64,000 bases of DNA from Ramlibacter henchirensis (GCF_004682015.1 NZ_SMLM01000001.1:1922001-1986000); one strand, 5' to 3'. Shown: positions 29,125 to 37,847, numbered from the stretch's first letter. Notes: generated from the letters alone by a model not told the origin. Made by a program: numbers and translations.

Positions 29125-31211
29125 GCCCGCGGCTGTCCGCCGCCGGGACCCGCGCGGCGACGGCGCTGCGAGCGCCGGGCCACCGCTGGTCGCTGTGGGT
29201 CTGGCTGATCGCGCTCGTGGCCACATTGCTCGTGACGCTGGTCTGGCTGGCGGGGCGCTACGAGGCCACCCAGCTGCAGACACGGATCGAGCGCGACACG
29301 GCCGAGGCGGTGGCCGAGATCCGCACCGCGCTCACCCGCAACGTGCAGTCGCTGCAGGCGCTGCAATCGATGCATGCCGGGTCGCCCGCCGGCTCGCAGG
29401 TGGGCTGGGCCAACGACGCGCTGCGACTGCTGCACGACCACCGTGAACTGGTGCGGATCGAATGGCGCGACCCGCGGATGAGGGTGCTGGCCGCCGTCGA
29501 CACCCCTTTCCGCCAGCCCGTGTTCGGCCGGCTCGGTCGCGCCAATGCGCAGCCCGACGTGCAGCTGGCCTGCGGCGCTGCGCGGCGCCTGAGCGGCCCC
29601 GGCTATTCCGCCAGCTACTTCGTGCCGCAGGTCGACGGCATCGGCATGGAAGTCATGGAGCTGTGCCTGCCGCAGGCCAGCGGCGGCGTGCCCAGCGGCT
29701 ACGTGGTCGCCACCTACGCGCTGAGCGAGGTGCTGGCGCTGGTGGCGCCGGACCTGGCGCGCGGGCAGGAGATCTCGTTCACCGAGGCCGACGGTACGCG
29801 GCTCGCGCTGCACGGCGGCTCCGGCCGCGGCCGGCGCGTGTTCACGGCGCAGCAGCTGCTGGACCTGCCGGGCAACACGCTGGTGCTGCGCATGGACAGC
29901 TGGAGCGGCGCGCCGGACCTGTTCCCCAACGTGCTCACGGCGCTGGTCACCGCGATGTCGATCGCGCTGCTGATCGTGCTGTTCCTGCTGGGCAAGGACA
30001 TGCGGCGGCGCCAGCAGGTGGAGCAGGACCTGGCCGAGGCGCTGGCCTTCCGCAAGGCGATGGAGGACTCGCTCGTGACCGGCCTGCGCGCCCGCGACCT
30101 CGCCGGGCGCATTACCTACGTCAACCCGGCTTTCTGCGCGATGGTCGGCTTCTCGGCCGAGGAGTTGCTCGGGCACTCGACGCCCGCCCCTTACTGGCCG
30201 CCGGAATTCGTGGGCGAGTACCAGAAGCGGCAGGAGATCCGCCTCGCGGGCCGGCATGCGCCGCCGCGCGAAGGCTTCGAGTCCGTGTTCATGCGCAAGG
30301 ACGGCTCGCGCTTCCCGGTGCTGATCATCGAGGCGCCTCTGATCAACGCCCAGGGCGTGCAGACCGGCTGGATGAGCGCGTTCCTCGACATCAGCGAGCA
30401 GCGCCGGATCGAGGAGCTCTCGCGCGCGAGCCATGAGCGCCTGCAGGCCACCGCGCGGCTGGCCACGGTCGGCGAGATGGCCTCGCTGCTCAGCCACGAA
30501 CTCAATCAGCCGCTCGCCGCCATCTCCAGCTATGCCACGGGCTCGCTCAACCTGCTGCAGGCGCGCGCGGGCCTGCCGGACGCCGAGCCGGCCGACCTGC
30601 GGCTGGCGATTCAGCGCATCGCCCAGCAGGCCGAGCGCGCCGGCCGCGTGATCAAGAGCGTGCACGACTTCGTGCGGCGCCGCGACAAGGCGCGCGAACC
30701 GGTGCGGCCCGAAGAACTGCTCGACGCGGTGATGCCGCTGGTCAGCCTGCAGGCGCGCAAGCTGCGCGTGCAGGTGGAGACGCGCGTCGCGCCGTCGCTG
30801 CCGCCGGTGGTCTGCGACCGCACCATGGTCGAACAGGTGCTGCTCAACCTCGCGCGCAATGCGATGCAGGCCATGGACGAGGCGCGCGTGGCCCATCGTT
30901 CGCTGGTGCTGCAGGTGCGGCGCGCCGGCGAGGAGGCAGGCAAGGGCTGGCTGGAGTTTTCGGTGGCCGACCAGGGGCCCGGCATCGCACCCGAGGTGCG
31001 CGAGCAGCTCTTCACGCCCTTCTTCACCACCAAGGCCGAAGGCATGGGGCTGGGCCTGTCGCTGTGCCGCACGGTGGTCGAGCAGCACGGCGGCTTCCTG
31101 GCGTTCGAGCCCAACCGGCCGCGCGGTACGATCTTCCGGTTCACCTTGCCCACTGACGCCGCCGCGGTGCCCGCGCCGCAAGCCGCCCCGCTGGCCGCCA
31201 CCACCGCCTGA
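29121..31211 (+). CDS. PAS-containing membrane sensor histidine kinase
   Basis: 696 residues. A first membrane helix (residues about 24-42) and a second (about 275-293) enclose a periplasmic sensor of 230 residues with no recognised domain. A PAS domain follows (ITYVNPAFCAMVGFSAEELL), then the HisKA box LSHELNQPLAAISSY with phospho-accepting His459, and the ATPase motifs NLARNAMQAM, DQGPGI, FTPFFTTK and GMGLGLSLC. This layout is like DctB and FixL-type kinases, several of which sense organic acids or redox state; the ligand here is unknown. It overlaps the hydrolase gene upstream (ATGA) and the response regulator downstream (TGATG). Confidence 0.93.
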   Translation: MSPRLSAAGTRAATALRAPGHRWSLWVWLIALVATLLVTLVWLAGRYEATQLQTRIERDTAEAVAEIRTALTRNVQSLQALQSMHAGSPAGSQVGWANDALRLLHDHRELVRIEWRDPRMRVLAAVDTPFRQPVFGRLGRANAQPDVQLACGAARRLSGPGYSASYFVPQVDGIGMEVMELCLPQASGGVPSGYVVATYALSEVLALVAPDLARGQEISFTEADGTRLALHGGSGRGRRVFTAQQLLDLPGNTLVLRMDSWSGAPDLFPNVLTALVTAMSIALLIVLFLLGKDMRRRQQVEQDLAEALAFRKAMEDSLVTGLRARDLAGRITYVNPAFCAMVGFSAEELLGHSTPAPYWPPEFVGEYQKRQEIRLAGRHAPPREGFESVFMRKDGSRFPVLIIEAPLINAQGVQTGWMSAFLDISEQRRIEELSRASHERLQATARLATVGEMASLLSHELNQPLAAISSYATGSLNLLQARAGLPDAEPADLRLAIQRIAQQAERAGRVIKSVHDFVRRRDKAREPVRPEELLDAVMPLVSLQARKLRVQVETRVAPSLPPVVCDRTMVEQVLLNLARNAMQAMDEARVAHRSLVLQVRRAGEEAGKGWLEFSVADQGPGIAPEVREQLFTPFFTTKAEGMGLGLSLCRTVVEQHGGFLAFEPNRPRGTIFRFTLPTDAAAVPAPQAAPLAATTA

Positions 31212-31849
31212 TGCAACCCGCGCCGGACGCCACCGTCTTCATCGTCGACGACGACGAAAGCGTGCGCGAGGCGCTCGCCTGGTTGCTGCGGTCGCGCCAC
31301 CTGGCCAGCGAGCGCTTCGCCACCGCGGAGGCATTCGAAGCCATGCTGGCGTCGGGCTTCTCGCCCTCGAACCCCTGCTGCCTGCTGCTGGACGTGCGCA
31401 TGCCGGGCATGAGCGGGCTGGCATTGTTCGAACGCATCGCCGAGCGCGGACTCGTGCAGGCCGTGCCCGTGATCTTCCTGACCGGACATGCTGACGTGCC
31501 GACCGCCGTGGGCATGGTCAAGCGCGGCGCGTTCGACTTTTGCGAGAAGCCCTTCTCGGACAACGCGCTGGTGGACCGCGTCGAGCAGGCGCTGCAGCAA
31601 TCCGCGCGCGTGCTGGCCGAAAAGCGCGCCCGCGACCGGCTGGCGGCGCGCGTGGCCGAACTCACCGACCGCGAGCGCGACGTGATGCAGCTGGTCGCGC
31701 GGGGCCTGCCGAACAAGCTGATCGCCGACCAGCTGGCCATCAGCGTGCGCACGGTGGAGGTCCACCGCGCGCGCGTGTTCGACAAGATGGAAGTGAAGTC
31801 CGCCGTCGAGCTGGCCAACGTGCTGCGCGACGTGGCGGACGCGCGCTAG
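31211..31849 (+). CDS. FixJ/NarL-type response regulator
   Basis: 212 residues. The receiver domain has the acidic pocket VDDDE (13-16), phosphorylation site Asp61 in LLLDVRMPGMSG, Thr91 and Lys113 in EKPF. The C-terminal LuxR-type helix-turn-helix contains LTDRERDVMQLVARGLPNK and ISVRTVEVHRARVFDKM. It is the obvious partner of the kinase before it, with which it shares a TGATG junction. Target genes are unknown; no obvious FixJ-type palindrome was found nearby. Its last four bases overlap the end of a small gene on the other strand. Confidence 0.94.
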   Translation: MQPAPDATVFIVDDDESVREALAWLLRSRHLASERFATAEAFEAMLASGFSPSNPCCLLLDVRMPGMSGLALFERIAERGLVQAVPVIFLTGHADVPTAVGMVKRGAFDFCEKPFSDNALVDRVEQALQQSARVLAEKRARDRLAARVAELTDRERDVMQLVARGLPNKLIADQLAISVRTVEVHRARVFDKMEVKSAVELANVLRDVADAR

Positions 31850-31977
31850 GTCTTGGGCGGCTGTTCGTCGTCTTGCGCCGGCGGCTCGCCGCGAGGCCGG
31901 CCGGAGAACATGGTCCACCACACGATGAGCACCAGCACCACCAGCGCGAGCAGGGCTTCCAGCAGAATCAGCAGCAT
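31846..31977 (-). CDS. Small single-helix membrane protein
   Basis: 43 residues: a hydrophobic helix (MLLILLEALLALVVLVLIVW, residues 1-20) followed by WTMFSGRPRGEPP and an acidic tail. I do not recognise a family. Its ATG shares bases with the mltA ATG on the other strand (CATG at 31975-31978), and its end touches the response-regulator stop. It fills the gap between those two genes exactly, which supports it, but the ribosome binding site is weak and there is no other evidence. Confidence 0.5.
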   Translation of the reverse strand: MLLILLEALLALVVLVLIVWWTMFSGRPRGEPPAQDDEQPPKT

Positions 31978-33157
31978 GTCAAGTTTGTCGTGGAGCAGGT
32001 TCGCGAAAGTCGCGGCGATTGTAGGAACGCTGGCCGGCTGTGGCTCGGTGCCGCTGGATGAACCCGTGCCGCACACGCCCTCCCCGACCGCACCCACGCC
32101 GGCCGCAGTGATCACGTTGCCCCCGGTGCCTGCGCCGCCCATGGAGGCGCCCGTCGCCGGTGCGCCGCTGCTGCAAGGCAAGAGCCGCTGGCATCCCGTC
32201 GCGTGGAGCGAGCTGCCGGGCTTCGACGACGACGCGCTGCACGAGGCCTGGAACGCGTGGCTGCGCAGCTGCGAGCGGCCGCTGCCGGCCTTTGCATCGC
32301 TTTGCCCGCAGGTGCGGCAGCTTTCCATCGCCGGCCCCGCCGAGCAGCGTGAGTGGATGCGGCGGCATCTGCAGCCTTACCGGGTCGAGCCGCTGCAAGG
32401 TCCGGCCGAAGGCCTGCTCACCGCGTACTACGAGCCGCTGCTGGAAGCGTCGCGTGAACCGAGCGCGCGCCACACGGTGCCGCTGTACCGACCGCCCGCA
32501 AGCCTGGCCAGCCGCAAGCCCTGGTACAGCCGGCAGGAGATCGACACGCTGCCCGAGGCCAAGGCGCAGCTGCGCGGGCGCGAGATCGCCTTCCTGGCCG
32601 ACCCGCTGGACGCGCTGGTGCTGCAGATCCAGGGCTCGGGCCGCGTGCGCGTGACCGAGCGCGACGGCTCCCAGCGGCTGGTGCGCCTCGCCTACGCCGG
32701 CAGCAACGAGCATCCCTACCGCAGCGTCGGCGGCTGGCTGCTGCAGCAGGGCGCGGTGCGCGACGCGTCCTGGCCCGGCATCAAGGCCTGGGTGCGCGAC
32801 AACCCGCACCGGCTGCAGGAGATGCTGTGGAGCAATCCGCGCACCGTGTTCTTCCGCGAGGAGCCCCTGGGGGATCTCGATGCGGCATTCGGCCCGCGCG
32901 GCGCGCAGGGCGTCGCGCTCACGCCGGGCCGCTCGATCGCGGTGGACAAGGAGAGCATTCCGTACGGCACGCCGGTCTGGCTGGCGTCGAACGGCCCGCT
33001 GCTGAAGCTGCAGCGGCTGGTGCTCGCGCAGGACACCGGCAGCGCCATCGTGGGCGCCCTGCGGGCGGACTACTTCGCCGGCTGGGGCGCCGAAGCCGGC
33101 GAGCTGGCGGGAAGGCTCAAGCAGCCCTTGCGGATGTGGGTGCTGTGGCCCAAGTGA
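31976..33157 (+). CDS. mltA: Membrane-bound lytic murein transglycosylase A
   Basis: 393 residues, a lipoprotein with a signal ending GTLAGCGS, so it is anchored to the outer membrane. MltA cleaves the N-acetylmuramyl-N-acetylglucosamine bond of peptidoglycan to give 1,6-anhydro products. The MltA domain begins at PLQGPAEGLLTAYYEPLLEA and includes VLQIQGSGRV; the 3D domain at the end has AQDTGSAIVGALRADYFAGW, which holds the catalytic aspartate. A proline-rich linker of about 40 residues follows the lipobox. Its stop overlaps the GTG of the next gene (GTGA), so an MliC-like lipoprotein is made with it. Confidence 0.95.
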   Translation: MSSLSWSRFAKVAAIVGTLAGCGSVPLDEPVPHTPSPTAPTPAAVITLPPVPAPPMEAPVAGAPLLQGKSRWHPVAWSELPGFDDDALHEAWNAWLRSCERPLPAFASLCPQVRQLSIAGPAEQREWMRRHLQPYRVEPLQGPAEGLLTAYYEPLLEASREPSARHTVPLYRPPASLASRKPWYSRQEIDTLPEAKAQLRGREIAFLADPLDALVLQIQGSGRVRVTERDGSQRLVRLAYAGSNEHPYRSVGGWLLQQGAVRDASWPGIKAWVRDNPHRLQEMLWSNPRTVFFREEPLGDLDAAFGPRGAQGVALTPGRSIAVDKESIPYGTPVWLASNGPLLKLQRLVLAQDTGSAIVGALRADYFAGWGAEAGELAGRLKQPLRMWVLWPK

Positions 33158-33597
33158 GGGATCGGCGCGCGGGGTTCCTGGTGGGGGCGGCGGCCTTTGT
33201 CGCGGGCTGCGCCGCTGTTCCGCAGCCGCTCCCGGTCCCGCCCGCGCCACCGGCCAGCGCAGTACCTGCAGTTCCTGCTCCGCCCCCAGCGGTTGCAGAG
33301 CCCGCACCACCCGAAAGGCCCACGCCGGACCCGCGCCCGGGCAAGCAGTACACCTGCAGCGACGGCAGCAGCTTCCGCCTCTTGTCGCAGGGCGACTACG
33401 TGGTGATCGAGGGATTGCCGGGTGGCGCGCAGCGGCTGGGCCGCGATGCGGGTGGCTTCACGCCGGAGCACACGGTGTGGAGCAGCGAGGGCCTGCGCGC
33501 CGAGTTCGGCCTTGGCGCCGATGGCCGCGGCGCGTTGCTGCATTACCCGCTGGCGCCCATCGTGCGCTGCGCCGCGGGCACCGAAGCGCCCAAGTAA
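33154..33597 (+). CDS. MliC-like lipoprotein (lysozyme-inhibitor fold)
   Basis: 147 residues from GTG 33154. The signal ends FVAGCAAV, a lipobox, followed by a proline/alanine linker of about 45 residues. The last 75 residues (YTCSDGSSFRLLSQGDYVVI through HTVWSSEGLRAEF) resemble the MliC/PliC domain, including two cysteines likely to form the disulfide and the W-x2-(E/K)G element. MliC proteins inhibit c-type lysozymes in the periplasm or at the outer membrane. The match is weak enough that 'MliC-like' is an inference. The four-base overlap with mltA couples it to a murein lyase. Confidence 0.68.
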   Translation: MRDRRAGFLVGAAAFVAGCAAVPQPLPVPPAPPASAVPAVPAPPPAVAEPAPPERPTPDPRPGKQYTCSDGSSFRLLSQGDYVVIEGLPGGAQRLGRDAGGFTPEHTVWSSEGLRAEFGLGADGRGALLHYPLAPIVRCAAGTEAPK

Positions 33598-33610
33598 GCC
33601 GCGCGCGGGA

Positions 33611-34099
33611 TCAAGCCGCCGGCTCGGCGCCCAGGTGCCCCAGCGGCCAGCTGCTGCTCGCCTTGACCTCGCCCAGCGAGAAGCTGGTGTGGATGTCCTT
33701 CACGTTCGGCAGGTTGATCAGCACCTTGCGGGCGAACTGCGAGAAGGCATCGAGGTCGCGCGACACCACCTGCAACTCGAACGTGCCCGCGCCGCTGATG
33801 TAGTGGCAGGCCACGATCTCGGGGATGCGGCGGATCGCCTCCTCCATCTCACGCGTGCGCTCGCCGGTGTTCTTGTCCGCGTCCAGGCGCACGAAGGCCA
33901 GAACGCCCAGGCCGATCTTGTGACGGTCGATCTCGGCGTGGTAGCCCCTGATGTAGCCAGCCTCCTCCAGCGCGCGAACTCGCCGCCAGCAGGGCGCGGC
34001 CGAGAGGCCGACCCGCTGGGCCAGTTCGGCGTTGGTCAGCCGGGCGTCGGCCTGCAGCTCATGCAGGATGCGAAGGTCGAACTTGTCGAGTCTTTCCAT
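33611..34099 (-). CDS. Lrp/AsnC-family regulator
   Basis: 162 residues with the family layout: an N-terminal helix-turn-helix (ILHELQADARLTNAELAQRV, then SAAPCWRRVRALEEAGYI) and a C-terminal RAM ligand domain (VLAFVRLDADKNTGE, ACHYISGAGTFELQV). These proteins usually bind amino acids and control their catabolism or synthesis. ATG 34099 (MERLDKFDLRIL) is the typical start; ATG 34120 would add seven residues and run through a 13-bp palindrome. It is divergent from the indolepyruvate oxidoreductase gene, the natural candidate for its target. Confidence 0.92.
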   Translation of the reverse strand: MERLDKFDLRILHELQADARLTNAELAQRVGLSAAPCWRRVRALEEAGYIRGYHAEIDRHKIGLGVLAFVRLDADKNTGERTREMEEAIRRIPEIVACHYISGAGTFELQVVSRDLDAFSQFARKVLINLPNVKDIHTSFSLGEVKASSSWPLGHLGAEPAA

Positions 34100-34101
34100 A
34101 T

Positions 34102-34114
34102 TCGGACCATCCGA
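34102..34114. promoter_or_regulatory. Palindrome TCGGACCATCCGA, candidate Lrp-type binding site
   Basis: Five-base half sites TCGGA and TCCGA with a three-base centre, immediately upstream of the regulator's preferred ATG. It could serve autoregulation of the Lrp-type gene or control of the divergent oxidoreductase. Confidence 0.4.
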
Positions 34115-34158
34115 GAACATTCCTTTCTCATCCTAGCCCTATCCGGGCATCAAAAGCA

Positions 34159-34187
34159 AAGACATATCGGGGCTGCTTGCATACACT
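34159..34187 (+). promoter_or_regulatory. Candidate promoter of the indolepyruvate oxidoreductase gene
   Basis: AAGACA at 34159-34164, 17 bases, then TACACT at 34182-34187. The transcript would begin shortly before the GGAG at 34203-34206 that precedes GTG 34217. Confidence 0.35.
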
Positions 34188-34216
34188 TTGCGGCTATTCC
34201 CCGGAGACATGCGCAA

Positions 34217-37200
34217 GTGAACGCCCCCCTGCCCGAACACATCCGCAAGGCGCTCGAGACCGTCACGCTGGACGACAAGTACTCGCTCGACTACGGGCGC
34301 GCCTTCATGAGCGGCGTCCAGGCCCTGGTCAAGCTGCCGATGCTGCAGCGCCAGCGCGACGCCATGGCCGGCAAGAACACCGCCGGCTTCATCAGCGGCT
34401 ACCGAGGCTCGCCGCTGGGCGGCTACGACCAGGCGCTCTGGAAGGCCAAGAAGTACCTGCAGGCGCAGAACGTCGTCTTCCAGCCGGGCGTCAACGAGGA
34501 ACTGGCGGCGACCGCGATCTGGGGCACGCAGCAGCTCGGTTTCGCGCCGAAGGAGCAGCAGAAGTTCGACGGCGTCTTCGGCATCTGGTACGGCAAGGGT
34601 CCGGGCGTGGACCGCTGCTCCGACGTCTTCAAGCACGCCAACATGGCCGGCACCACGCCCTGGGGCGGCGTCATCGCCGTCGCGGGCGACGACCACGTGG
34701 CCAAGAGCTCCACGGCGGCCCACCAGAGCGACCACATCTTCAAGGCCTGCGGCCTGCCGGTGTTCTTCCCGACGACGGTGCAGGAGATCCTGGACCTGGG
34801 CGTGCACGCCTTCGCCATGAGCCGCTACGCCGGCGTGTGGACCGGCATGAAGACGATCCAGGAGATCGTCGAATCCAGCGCCACTGCCATGATCGATCCC
34901 GAGCGGGTGCAGGTGCTGATGCCGCAGGACTTCGCCATGCCGCCCGGCGGCGTGCACATCCGCTGGCCGGACCACGCGCTGGAGCAGGAAGCGCGCCTGT
35001 TCGACTACAAGTGGTACGCGGCGCTGGCGTACGTGCGCGCCAACCGCCTGAACTACAACGTGATCGAAGGCCCGAACGACCGCTTCGGCATCATCGCCAG
35101 CGGCAAGGCCTACAACGACACGCGCCAGGCGCTCGCCGACCTGGGCCTGGACGACGAGACCTGCCGCCGCCTGGGCATCCGGCTGCACAAGGTGGCCGTG
35201 GTGTGGCCGCTGGAGGCGCAGATCACGCGCGAATTCGCCACCGGCCTGCGCGAGATCCTGGTCGTGGAAGAAAAGCGCCAGGTCATCGAGTACCAGCTGA
35301 AAGAGGAGCTGTACGACTGGCGCCCCGACGTGCGGCCGAACGTGGTCGGCAAGTTCGACGAGGTCGAAGGCGGTGGCGGCGAGTGGTCGACGCCCAACCC
35401 CACTGCACGCACGCTGCTGCGCGCCAATGCCGACCTGTCGCCCGCGCTGATCGCGCGCGCCATCGCCAAGCGGCTGCGCAGGCTGGGGCTCGACGCCGAC
35501 ACGCAGGCGCGCATCGACGCGCAGCTGGCGATCCTGGAAGCCAAGGAGCGCTCGATGCAGGTGCTGGAGGTCAAGGCCGACCGCCAGCCCTGGTTCTGCT
35601 CGGGCTGCCCGCACAACACCTCCACCGTGGTGCCGGAAGGCTCGCGCGCGATGGCCGGCATCGGCTGCCACTTCATGGCGACGTGGATGGACCGCGCCAC
35701 CGTCGGCTTCACCCAGATGGGCGGCGAGGGCGTGCCGTGGGTGGGCCAGGCGCCGTTCACGGGCGAGAAGCACGTGTTCGCCAACTTGGGCGACGGCACC
35801 TATTTCCACAGCGGGCTGCTGGCGATCCGGCAATCGATCGCGTCCGGCGTGAACATCACCTACAAGGTTCTCTACAACGACGCGGTCGCGATGACGGGCG
35901 GCCAGCAGGTCGGCGAGCGGCCCGAAGGCCATTCGGTGCTGCAGATCGCGCAGAGCCTGGTCGCCGAAGGCGTGACGAAGCTGGTGATCGTCACCGACGA
36001 ACCCGAGAAGTACACGGTGGCGAAGTTGCCGCCGGGCGTCGGCGTGGAGCACCGCGACGAACTGGATCGCATCCAGCGCGAGTTCCGCGAGATCGCAGGC
36101 ACCACGGCGATCATCTACGACCAGACCTGCGCCACCGAGAAGCGGCGACGCCGCAAGCGCGGATCGATGGTCGACCCCGCCTTGCGCGTCGTCATCAACG
36201 ACCTGGTGTGCGAAGGCTGCGGCGATTGCGGCGTGAAGAGCAACTGCCTGTCCGTCGAGCCGCTGGAGACCGAATTCGGCCGCAAGCGCACGATCAACCA
36301 GAGCACCTGCAACAAGGACACGAGCTGCCTCAAGGGCTTCTGCCCGAGCTTCGTCACGGTCGAGGGCGGCAAGCTCAAAGGCAAGGCGAAGGCCAAGGCC
36401 GCGGCCACGCCCGCGGAGTGGGGCGAATTGCCGGAACCCGATGCGGCGCAATTGCAAGGCGCCTACGGCATCGTGGTCGCCGGCGTCGGCGGCACCGGCG
36501 TGATCACCATCGGCCAGCTGCTGGGCATGGCGGCGCACATCGAGGGCAAGGGCATCGTCACGCAGGACGCGGCGGGCCTGGCGCAGAAGGGCGGCGCGAC
36601 CTGGAGCCATGTGCTGATCGGCCAGAGCCCCGACGAGATCCACACCACCCGGGTGGGCATGGCCGCCGCCGACCTGGTGATCGGCTGCGACCCGATCGTC
36701 ACCGCCGGCAAGGAGACGGTGCTGCGCATGCGCGAGGGCCGCACGCACGTGGCGCTCAACTCGCACAGCACGCCCACCGCCGCCTTCGTGAAGAACGCCG
36801 GCTGGGCGAATCCGGCCGAGGCCTGCACGGCCGAGATCGCCAAGGCCGTCGGCGTGCACGGCATGGGCGCGTTCAACGCCGACGCGGCCTCGACGCGCTT
36901 GATGGGCGACAGCATCTACACGAACCCGATGCTGCTCGGCTATGCCTGGCAGAAGGGCTGGATCCCGCTGGGCCGCGAATCGCTGCTGCGCGCCATCGAA
37001 CTCAACGCCGTCGCGGTCGAGAGCAACAAGACCGCCTTCGAATGGGGCCGCTGCGCCGCGCACGATCCGGCGCGCTTCGAGCAGCTGCTCACGCCGGCCC
37101 AGGTGATCGAGCTGAAGAAGCGCGAGACGCTGGCGAGCATCGTGGCGCGGCGGGTCGAGTTCCTCACCGCCTACCAGAACGCCGCCTATGCGCGCGAGTA

Positions 37201-37774
37201 CGCCGCCTTCGTCGAGAAGGTGCGCGCGGCCGAGGCGCCGCTGGGCAGGGCCACGCTGGCCGAGACGGTGGCCCGCTACCTGTTCAAGCTGATGGCGTAC
37301 AAGGACGAGTACGAGGTGGCGCGGCTGCATGCCGAAACCGGCTTCCAGGAGCGCATCGCGTCGATGTTCGAGGGCAACTACAAGGTGAACTACCACCTGG
37401 CGCCGCCGCTGCTGGCCAAGCGAAATGAGAAGGGTGAGCTGGTCAAGCGCAAGTACGGGCCGGCCATGGGCCTGGGCTTCAAGGTGCTGGCGAAGCTGCG
37501 GGGGCTGCGCGGCACGGCGCTCGATCCCTTCGGGCGCACGCACGAGCGTCGCACCGAGCGCGCCCTGATCGGCGAATTCCGTGCCAGCATCGAGCAGGTG
37601 CTGGCCGGGCTCGACGCGGGCAACCACTCGCTGGCCGTGGAGATCGCGGCCATTCCCGAGCAGATCAAGGGTTTCGGCCACGTGAAGGAGCGCAACCTCG
37701 CGGCCGCCCGCCCGCGATGGGAGGCGCTGATGCAGCGCTGGGGCGGGTTGGGCGACGCGCGCCGGGCCGCCTGA
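34217..37774 (+). CDS. Indolepyruvate ferredoxin oxidoreductase, fused subunits
   Basis: 1185 residues joining all parts of a 2-oxoacid oxidoreductase that decarboxylates aryl pyruvates, such as indolepyruvate or phenylpyruvate, to acyl-CoA and reduces ferredoxin. In order: a pyrimidine-binding domain (GFISGYRGSPLGGYDQAL), a TPP domain (WFCSGCPHNTSTVV and NLGDGTYFHSGLLAIRQS), an iron-sulphur segment near residue 665-710 (VCEGCGDCGVKSNC and CNKDTSCLKGFC), a gamma domain (GVGGTGVITIGQLLGM), and a C-terminal DUF6537-type part. GTG 34217 is chosen because GGAG lies ten bases upstream; the open frame extends far upstream without homology. Control by the divergent Lrp-type gene is likely. Confidence 0.95.
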   Translation: MNAPLPEHIRKALETVTLDDKYSLDYGRAFMSGVQALVKLPMLQRQRDAMAGKNTAGFISGYRGSPLGGYDQALWKAKKYLQAQNVVFQPGVNEELAATAIWGTQQLGFAPKEQQKFDGVFGIWYGKGPGVDRCSDVFKHANMAGTTPWGGVIAVAGDDHVAKSSTAAHQSDHIFKACGLPVFFPTTVQEILDLGVHAFAMSRYAGVWTGMKTIQEIVESSATAMIDPERVQVLMPQDFAMPPGGVHIRWPDHALEQEARLFDYKWYAALAYVRANRLNYNVIEGPNDRFGIIASGKAYNDTRQALADLGLDDETCRRLGIRLHKVAVVWPLEAQITREFATGLREILVVEEKRQVIEYQLKEELYDWRPDVRPNVVGKFDEVEGGGGEWSTPNPTARTLLRANADLSPALIARAIAKRLRRLGLDADTQARIDAQLAILEAKERSMQVLEVKADRQPWFCSGCPHNTSTVVPEGSRAMAGIGCHFMATWMDRATVGFTQMGGEGVPWVGQAPFTGEKHVFANLGDGTYFHSGLLAIRQSIASGVNITYKVLYNDAVAMTGGQQVGERPEGHSVLQIAQSLVAEGVTKLVIVTDEPEKYTVAKLPPGVGVEHRDELDRIQREFREIAGTTAIIYDQTCATEKRRRRKRGSMVDPALRVVINDLVCEGCGDCGVKSNCLSVEPLETEFGRKRTINQSTCNKDTSCLKGFCPSFVTVEGGKLKGKAKAKAAATPAEWGELPEPDAAQLQGAYGIVVAGVGGTGVITIGQLLGMAAHIEGKGIVTQDAAGLAQKGGATWSHVLIGQSPDEIHTTRVGMAAADLVIGCDPIVTAGKETVLRMREGRTHVALNSHSTPTAAFVKNAGWANPAEACTAEIAKAVGVHGMGAFNADAASTRLMGDSIYTNPMLLGYAWQKGWIPLGRESLLRAIELNAVAVESNKTAFEWGRCAAHDPARFEQLLTPAQVIELKKRETLASIVARRVEFLTAYQNAAYAREYAAFVEKVRAAEAPLGRATLAETVARYLFKLMAYKDEYEVARLHAETGFQERIASMFEGNYKVNYHLAPPLLAKRNEKGELVKRKYGPAMGLGFKVLAKLRGLRGTALDPFGRTHERRTERALIGEFRASIEQVLAGLDAGNHSLAVEIAAIPEQIKGFGHVKERNLAAARPRWEALMQRWGGLGDARRAA

Positions 37775-37808
37775 GCCGGCCGCTCGGCGCAGTTCCACTT
37801 TTTGCACA

Positions 37809-37835
37809 GCCCGCGGGAACGGTCCCTCAGCGGGC
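37809..37835 (+). terminator. Stem-loop after the oxidoreductase gene
   Basis: GCCCGC (37809-37814) pairs with GCGGGC (37830-37835), with an inner GGGA/TCCC pair around an ACGG loop and a three-base bulge. No T-tract follows, so termination is uncertain. It lies directly before the TACAAT promoter element of yajC. Confidence 0.4.
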
Positions 37836-37841
37836 GCGTCT

Positions 37842-37847
37842 TACAAT
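37842..37847 (+). promoter_or_regulatory. Candidate -10 hexamer TACAAT for yajC-secD-secF
   Basis: TACAAT in TTACAATCC, the same form as before pgk. The -35 region is not convincing. It is 87 bases before the yajC start. Confidence 0.4.

Noticed and set aside
34139..37807. Open frame of about 1220 codons opposite the indolepyruvate oxidoreductase gene
   Set aside because: Same compositional artefact; no domain features, and the plus-strand protein is unmistakable.
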